Shown here: piece by piece, positions 59,580 through 64,000 of the stretch
Layout of the letters: each line of letters opens with the position of its first letter
Numbering within the stretch: the first letter of the stretch is position 1
Assembly (NCBI GenBank): GCA_030038075.1
Contig: JASHPO010000014.1
Span: 1-64,000, forward strand
Length of the DNA stretch: 64,000 nucleotides
Source: Nitrososphaerales archaeon
GTDB taxonomy: Archaea > Thermoproteota > Nitrososphaeria > Nitrososphaerales > CADDZS01
Direction of reading: 5' to 3'
Program-made: the position numbers and the translations under genes
Notes under the pieces: model-generated
Database searches by the model: none
What the model saw: only the letters and a program-made list of their open reading frames with translations
What the model was told of the DNA's origin: nothing

Positions 59580-59894
59580 ATGCTTATGGACTACTCAGAA
59601 GTTCATTTCTCAACTCTACGCCGAATGGTAGAACCATTGAACAACTCCTTGAACGAGCAAAGAGGCGCACTTCGAGTACAAGACCAAATTTCTGAAGGAA
59701 AAGAACCTGCTCAACGAACATCAGTACGCAGAGATAAGACGGCTCAACGATCTGAGGGTCACAGTCCTACACGCAGATAGACGAGAAGCTCACTCTCGGA
59801 TTCGGACAATAACACACGCGAGATAACCTTGCAAGGAATCAAGGCCTTGTTAGAGGCTTACGTCAAGTTCGTAGAAAGAAAAACCCTCAACTGA
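59580..59894 (+). pseudogene. HEPN-like helical protein with two compensating frameshifts
   Basis: Three segments in frames 0, 1, 0 make one plausible helical protein. VHFSTLRRMVEPLNNSLNEQ (from ATG 59580), then EAHFEYKTKFLKEKNLLNEH and AEIRRLNDLRVTVLHADRR (from about 59659), and finally ITLQGIKALLEAYVKFVERK to TGA 59892-59894. The LNDLRVTVLH stretch has the R-x4-H spacing of HEPN ribonuclease domains, which are common in toxin-antitoxin and defence genes. No nucleotidyltransferase partner is seen. The role is inferred from this motif only. Confidence 0.45.
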
Positions 59895-60043
59895 CGAGTT
59901 TTGACAGCCCAAAATTGACGTTAATTCGGAACGGTTTCGTCCCAGCTGACGACAACTTGAAAGAACCCAAACTTGGGATATAGATTATCCACAAAAAATC
60001 GCTAACGCAAGAAGGGCCAAAGCCACGAATGGTCGTGGGTAGC

Positions 60044-61003
60044 CTACATCTTTAGCGATTCTTTGAGCGTCTTGTAGCGGTTTCTGATCGTGACTTCCGT
60101 CACACCTGCCGCCTGTGCGTAATCTTTCTGGGTCTTTGCTTCGTTTTCCATGACGCTGGCAACGTATAGTGCAGCGGCAGCGAGTCCCATGGGGTCTTTT
60201 CCGGCCGAGCCGCCAGTCTCCTGAGCTTTGCGCAGAATCTCTAGAGCTCTCCTTTGAGTGCGCTCGCTCGTGCCAGCCTTGCTGCCGATCCTCGTGATGT
60301 ACTTTGCGGGATCTCTGACCGGCATCCTCAAGTCCATTTCCTTGAGTATCAAGCGGTAGCTCTGGGCGAGGGCGTTTTTCTTCACGCCGCTGACAACTGC
60401 CAGGTCCTTTAGAGTCCTAGGCGTCTCGGTGTCTCGCAGTGCAGCATACAAAGAGGCGGTAATCATCGCTGTGATCGACCTGCCTTTGATAAGCTTCTTC
60501 TCCAAGACCTTCCTGTAGATGTAAGCCGCCTTTTCAGTCACGGCGTCTCCGACGTTGATCTTCTCGGCTAGCCTTCCCAGTTCTCCGAAAGCCTGCCTTA
60601 AGTTTCTGTCAGCCGAAGTGTGGACCTTGCTCCTCCTGTCCCATGTCCGCAGTCGCTCGAACTGCTGGCGCATCGACGACTGGAGGGCGTTTCCGGAAGC
60701 GTCGCTACTTTCGAGACCGATTACTGTAGAAAGACCCATGTCGTGCATGGCTAGACTCGTAGGCGAGCCGACTCTGCTCCTGTCCGCAGCGCCCTGTTCC
60801 TTGGAAAAGTTTCGCCACTCGGGGCCCTCTTCCTCGATGATGTCCTTTGACACATAACCGCAGTTTGTGCATACCTGCTCGCCTGTGTTCAAGTCCAGGA
60901 CTAGCGTATTCTTGCCGCACCTGGGACAGGTTAACTGGTCGCGCGGCCTGCGCCTCAACAATGAAGAGGCGCTTGAATTATTCATGCTCAATTCCAAACT
61001 CAC
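60044..61003 (-). CDS. tfb: Transcription initiation factor B (TFB)
   Basis: Archaeal TFIIB homologue that bridges TBP and RNA polymerase, 319 residues. Seen: zinc ribbon CPRCGKNTLVLDLNTGEQVC with CTNCG (about 26-48), B-reader EEGPEWRNFSKE (about 58-69), and two cyclin repeats (about 110-200 and 205-310) ending TEVTIRNRYKTLKESL. The start shown is GTG at 61003; an ATG at 60985 (MNNSSASSL) is also possible. A TATA box is at 61039-61046. Several TFB copies are usual in this lineage. Confidence 0.97.
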   Translation of the reverse strand: MSLELSMNNSSASSLLRRRPRDQLTCPRCGKNTLVLDLNTGEQVCTNCGYVSKDIIEEEGPEWRNFSKEQGAADRSRVGSPTSLAMHDMGLSTVIGLESSDASGNALQSSMRQQFERLRTWDRRSKVHTSADRNLRQAFGELGRLAEKINVGDAVTEKAAYIYRKVLEKKLIKGRSITAMITASLYAALRDTETPRTLKDLAVVSGVKKNALAQSYRLILKEMDLRMPVRDPAKYITRIGSKAGTSERTQRRALEILRKAQETGGSAGKDPMGLAAAALYVASVMENEAKTQKDYAQAAGVTEVTIRNRYKTLKESLKM

Positions 61004-61038
61004 TCTCTATAAGGAAAGTATATCTATATGTAACCAAC

Positions 61039-61046
61039 CTTATAAA
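61039..61046 (-). promoter_or_regulatory. TATA box of tfb
   Basis: Minus-strand TTTATAAG centred about 40 bases before the GTG at 61003, predicting a start site near 61016 and a leader of about 13 bases. Confidence 0.5.
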
Positions 61047-61329
61047 CCTTGTGCAAAATTGGTAAGGATTTGGGGCGTACCGTACTATCACGGTTAGGAA
61101 TCTGACGACGGTTAAAACCATCTGGGTATCAACATCCTCTTGCCCGAATTCTCTGCCCACGATCTCACCCTTGATTTCGCTGAGCTGTGGCAGGAAGCCT
61201 CTCAGGCCGGGAAGGTACTTTCTCAGCCAAGAATATTCAAGAATGAATATCATTACCGTCGCATTTCTTGTGGTGATCTCCAGTGATAAGAAAACCAGTA
61301 CATGATTTCAAATTTTTTGGGAATGAGCA
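61047..61329. other. Divergent intergenic region upstream of tfb and DUF488
   Basis: A minus-strand frame (60978-61253) is open, but it runs through the tfb TATA box and into the tfb start, so I do not call it. No repeat or RNA structure was noticed. Confidence 0.35.
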
Positions 61330-61695
61330 TTGACAGTCGAAACGAAGTCGATCTACGACAAGAAGTCTAGGTCAGATGGAATACGCATTCTTGTAACCAG
61401 ATACTATCCGCGCGGAGTCAAGAAAAACCATTTCGATTTCTGGATGCGCGATGCGTCTCCCGAACCGAAACTGCTCAAAGAATACAGGAGCGGCTCGATA
61501 AGTTGGGGCGAGTTTTCGAAGGAGTTCAGGACTCAAATGAGATCTTCAAACGGCAAAGAAGCTATTCGCAAGCTCGTTGAACTTGCAATGAAAGGTAAGA
61601 TTACTCTCCTTTGCTACGAGAAAGAAGGTGAGATATGCCACAGACACATAGTCAGGGCCATGACAGAAAGCGCGATTCGCAAACAGCTGCATTAG
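61330..61695 (+). CDS. DUF488 family protein
   Basis: A 121-residue protein of the DUF488 family: GIRILVTRYYPRGVKKNHFD with a FWMRDASPEPKLLKEYRSGS segment, a WGEFSKEFRTQM helix and the signature ITLLCYEKEGEICHRHIV (CxEK....CHR, about 94-110). The function of DUF488 is not settled; the Cys and His are conserved. The start shown is TTG at 61330. It is divergent from tfb and monocistronic. Confidence 0.9.
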   Translation: MTVETKSIYDKKSRSDGIRILVTRYYPRGVKKNHFDFWMRDASPEPKLLKEYRSGSISWGEFSKEFRTQMRSSNGKEAIRKLVELAMKGKITLLCYEKEGEICHRHIVRAMTESAIRKQLH

Positions 61696-61799
61696 AATTT
61701 TCATAGGAAACAATTGTAATAGAACAATTCTCTGTATATAATAAATGGGCTAGTGTCACCGCGTCCCTATTACCCAGTAGTCATGATAAATTCCTGCTC

Positions 61800-62099
61800 A
61801 TGTGGACAAAGAAAGATGACTTGATCGAACCGGCTGACTTACGAAGGGAAAAGAGACCAACCGAGGTCGCGCAGGAGTACGAATACAGGATAAGGCCTGC
61901 GGCAGTGGAGACTCTAGTCAATGTTCTGCTGAAATATGGAATCGACCTGAGGTCTAGTCACTTCGATGCTCTAACCGATACCATAGTTTTTCACTCCGAT
62001 ACCCTGCTTGACCTCAAAAAGTTGCGACGCGACAGGATAGTCGGTTCGTACAAAATATACAAGGTAATGACCACAAAAGAAATCGTTGATGAGGCCTGA
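61800..62099 (+). CDS. Unknown small protein
   Basis: A 99-residue soluble protein beginning at ATG 61800: a charged N-terminal stretch, a central EYRIRPAAVETLVNVLLKYG helix and a C-terminal LDLKKLRRDRIVGSYKIYKV strand pair. A TATA-like TGTATATAATAAA lies near 61731-61744. No family recognised. Confidence 0.65.
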   Translation: MWTKKDDLIEPADLRREKRPTEVAQEYEYRIRPAAVETLVNVLLKYGIDLRSSHFDALTDTIVFHSDTLLDLKKLRRDRIVGSYKIYKVMTTKEIVDEA

Positions 62100-62334
62100 A
62101 AACTCTCTGGCATTTTGTCCAGAAGGGCGCTGAATTCTGTACTTGATTACAAAAGAAAGATTTGCGATGAGAGTGCTTAAAACACATTTGGCAGTATTTA
62201 CATGAAGCCGAAGACGGAGTTGACACACTAGGTCAGGAGTGGTCGAATATAGCGGACAGAGAGGTCATTCGTTCTAAGCGTTCTTTGGCTAGATCAATTA
62301 AACTACTCCGCGTTTTCATCCATGTCGACGCAAA

Positions 62335-63087
62335 TTGAAAAACACGCTCAAAAGAAAACTCTACCAGGGCGAAAAATGCTTCGGCACATGGATAACTGTC
62401 GGAAGTCCAGACATTGTTGATATTCTGAAAAATCTTTCCTTCGACTGGTTCATGTTTGACATGGAACATTCCTACTTGTCTACCGAATCTGTCAAGACAA
62501 TGATGCAGGCCTTAGGGGAAACTGGACCAATCCCGCTGGTTAGGTTAGGACAAATAGATCAATACCTTGAGAAGCAAGCGCTCGACATTGGGAGCAGGGG
62601 GATGCTCGCGCCACTTGTAAATTCAGTAGAGGAAGCTGAAAGATTTGTCAGGTTTGCGATGTATCCTCCCAAAGGAGTCCGAGGAACAGGGCCCGGCAGA
62701 GCTTCTCGCTACGGTGCCAATTTCTCACAATATATCAGAGAGGCTAACGACGAGCTATTACTCGGCATCCAGATAGAGACACTGGATGCGCTTTCAAACG
62801 CAAGAGAAATTCTTGGGACAAAATCCGTCGACATTGGATTTGCAGGCCCAACGGATCTGACAATGTCTCTGGGCCTACTTGACGATCGCTCTAATCCTCG
62901 GGTCACTGACGCATTGAAAAAAGTCGTGAGCGCCTGCGAAGACACGGGCAAAATTCCCGGGACAATGGCGATATCAATCGAAGAAGCAAAAAAATTCGCC
63001 GAACTCGGTTTCAGGTTCATTTCACTCGCTTCGGATGCAAGATTTTTGAGCTACGGCGCCAAGTATTTTCTCGAAACTAGAAAGTAA
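62335..63087 (+). CDS. HpcH/HpaI-family aldolase
   Basis: Class II pyruvate-type aldolase that cleaves or forms 4-hydroxy-2-oxoacids using a divalent metal. 250 residues. Seen: CFGTWITVGSPDIVDILKNL (start of the barrel), FDWFMFDMEHSYL (W..iD.EH), GSRGMLAPLVNSVEEAERFV (G..G...P.v), LLGIQIETLDALSNAREILG (metal-binding Glu) and SVDIGFAGPTDLTMSLGL (D...GP.DL..slG). The start shown is TTG at 62335. The convergent neighbour is an isochorismatase-like hydrolase. The substrate is not set by these motifs. Confidence 0.92.
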   Translation: MKNTLKRKLYQGEKCFGTWITVGSPDIVDILKNLSFDWFMFDMEHSYLSTESVKTMMQALGETGPIPLVRLGQIDQYLEKQALDIGSRGMLAPLVNSVEEAERFVRFAMYPPKGVRGTGPGRASRYGANFSQYIREANDELLLGIQIETLDALSNAREILGTKSVDIGFAGPTDLTMSLGLLDDRSNPRVTDALKKVVSACEDTGKIPGTMAISIEEAKKFAELGFRFISLASDARFLSYGAKYFLETRK

Positions 63088-63089
63088 AG

Positions 63090-63749
63090 TCAAGCCCGCT
63101 TCTTTTTCTTCGACCATATTGTGACTATATCTTCGGAAGAAAGTACGTCGCATCGTAGTCTGAAGACCTTCATCATCGCTTCGTGGTTTTCTCTCGCGAA
63201 TGAGGCTACGCAATCAGATACAACGACCGTGAAGTAATCGAGGCAGAAAAGCCCGTCCCTGAGTGTTGATTCAACACATCCATCCGTCTGACACCCAGTG
63301 AGAATCACGGTCTTGACTCCCGTGTTTCTTAGCATCAAATCCAGCCCCGTGCCGAAAAAGGCGCTGTTTCTTGGCTTTGAGATCACTATGTCGCCGTCCC
63401 TGGGCTTTACCTCGTCAAGTATCTCGGCACCTCTCGTACCGGGAACTACCTTTCGGATCACCTTCCTCGGGTCCTTTTGCCTCCTCACACGCATCGACAT
63501 GTACCAGTTTGCAGCAGAGTGAGGATCGGGAGAGTTGAAAGCTTGCGTGTAAACGATCGGCGTTCTGTATTTTCGCGCTTGATCTAGGAACACTGCGAGT
63601 TTCTTCACCACGTCGGGGTACATGTTGTCGTCGGGATTCCTCGGGATAGTCAGGTCGCGCTGCAAATCGATCGCAATTACCGCGGAGTGTTTTGGTTCAA
63701 TTACTTCCTCAATCGAAGTGGGTATCAGCATGTTGTTGTAGCGAATCAA
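63090..63749 (-). CDS. Isochorismatase-like cysteine hydrolase
   Basis: A 219-residue member of the isochorismatase/nicotinamidase superfamily. Seen: AVIAIDLQRDLTIPRNPDDN with the catalytic Asp (about 26), VISKPRNSAFFGTGLDLMLR with the Lys (about 120) and ILTGCQTDGCVESTLRDGLF with the Cys (about 152). The triad is complete. Members hydrolyse amides or esters such as nicotinamide or N-carbamoyl compounds; the exact substrate is unknown. The start shown is TTG. The partial gene at 63762 lies just upstream, 12 bases away, and probably shares its operon. Confidence 0.88.
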   Translation of the reverse strand: MIRYNNMLIPTSIEEVIEPKHSAVIAIDLQRDLTIPRNPDDNMYPDVVKKLAVFLDQARKYRTPIVYTQAFNSPDPHSAANWYMSMRVRRQKDPRKVIRKVVPGTRGAEILDEVKPRDGDIVISKPRNSAFFGTGLDLMLRNTGVKTVILTGCQTDGCVESTLRDGLFCLDYFTVVVSDCVASFARENHEAMMKVFRLRCDVLSSEDIVTIWSKKKKRA

Positions 63750-63761
63750 AGCTATGACCTC

Positions 63762-64000
63762 CTAAGCTACCGGCCTTCCCTTAAGCCACTCGACGGACTT
63801 GTAATCACCAATGACGTACGTATAGCCGCCAGCGTTGATCATTCCCCTTCCAATTCTGTTCCACACTATGATCGATTTTTCATACGGCGCCTTTATCTCT
63901 TCGAGAACTTCGAATGTGTAGGGGCTCACAATGCTTCCCAGAACAGTCCCGCCGTCGAAAACCTTTCCTATGATGTCGGTGTGGTCCACTCCCTTCGCGG
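63762..64000 (-). CDS. Unknown protein, 5' end outside the window
   Basis: The frame is open to the window end, so the N-terminus is missing. Visible: DHTDIIGKVFDGGTVLGSIV, SPYTFEVLEEIKAPYEKSII and WNRIGRGMINAGGYTYVIGD, ending in a KSVEWLKGRPVA tail. It has Gly-rich turns and no cysteine. I do not recognise the family. It is probably the gene before the isochorismatase-like one in an operon. GTG at 63989 could be an internal codon. Confidence 0.6.
   Translation of the reverse strand, partial: AKGVDHTDIIGKVFDGGTVLGSIVSPYTFEVLEEIKAPYEKSIIVWNRIGRGMINAGGYTYVIGDYKSVEWLKGRPVA

Noticed and set aside
60978-61253. Minus-strand 91-codon frame overlapping the tfb start
   Set aside because: It runs through the tfb TATA box and start; no domain pattern.
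1-64000. tRNA, rRNA, CRISPR or insertion sequence in the window
   Set aside because: I looked for T-loop/anticodon patterns, regularly spaced repeats and transposase motifs and saw none; a covariance-model search would be decisive.

Overview
The window is archaeal chromosome. It carries both subunits of the archaeal D-family DNA polymerase (DP2 at 8055-11663, DP1 at 23871-25400), Orc1/Cdc6, transcription factor B, an Elf1-type zinc ribbon, geranylgeranylglyceryl phosphate synthase for archaeal ether lipids, and leaderless promoters with a TATA box about 28 bases before the start codon. PolD rules out most Crenarchaeota. The mix of small zinc-ribbon proteins, many one-domain winged-helix regulators and Ser/Thr-rich surface proteins suggests a Thaumarchaeota/Nitrososphaeria-like lineage; this is an inference. 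No ammonia-oxidation genes are present. A cytochrome P450, a molybdenum aldehyde/xanthine dehydrogenase, proton-translocating transhydrogenase and a PiT phosphate carrier suggest an oxygen-using organism with organotrophic capacity.

Layout. 0-8 kb: end of a PstS phosphate-binding protein, a PP2C phosphatase, a winged-helix regulator with a frameshifted partner, a long coiled-coil protein, a RecA/KaiC-like protein that has lost its Walker A lysine, and a cation/proton antiporter. 8-12.7 kb: a minus-strand operon Elf1 - GGGP synthase - DP2. 12.8-17 kb: small regulators, including a membrane-tethered winged helix behind a palindrome, and a beta-solenoid (bactofilin-like) protein. 17-19.2 kb: an ABC exporter. 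19.2-25.4 kb: the replication origin. Three co-oriented origin recognition boxes lie at 22329-22489, just before cdc6, and the G/C strand bias flips there; cdc6 converges on DP1. 25.4-36 kb: phosphohexomutase, serine hydroxymethyltransferase, the three-gene transhydrogenase operon, membrane proteins, a flavin disulfide oxidoreductase and an esterase. 36-46 kb: DoxX, an ECF substrate-binding component coupled to a surface domain, MscL, a dienelactone-hydrolase fold with no catalytic Cys or His, Hsp20, a UbiB-like kinase and a surface protein. 46-60 kb: intact metabolic genes (aldo/keto reductase, PiT and its DUF47 partner, P450, molybdenum hydroxylase operon, glycosyltransferase) mixed with at least five short genes that each carry one to three frameshifts. 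60-64 kb: TFB, DUF488, an HpaI-type aldolase and an isochorismatase-like hydrolase.

The strongest single observation is the origin. The most interesting candidates for new biology are a proteins-of-unknown-function set flanking the origin (one with a phage-head-like zinc motif), a two-gene retropepsin module with a 38-residue upstream ORF, the membrane-tethered regulator operon, and three fold-retaining but catalytically degenerate or unexplained proteins (5870-6523, 15797-17041, 39643-40344). Gene starts are often TTG or GTG; several starts given here are uncertain and this is stated in the entries. I saw no tRNA, rRNA, CRISPR array or insertion sequence.
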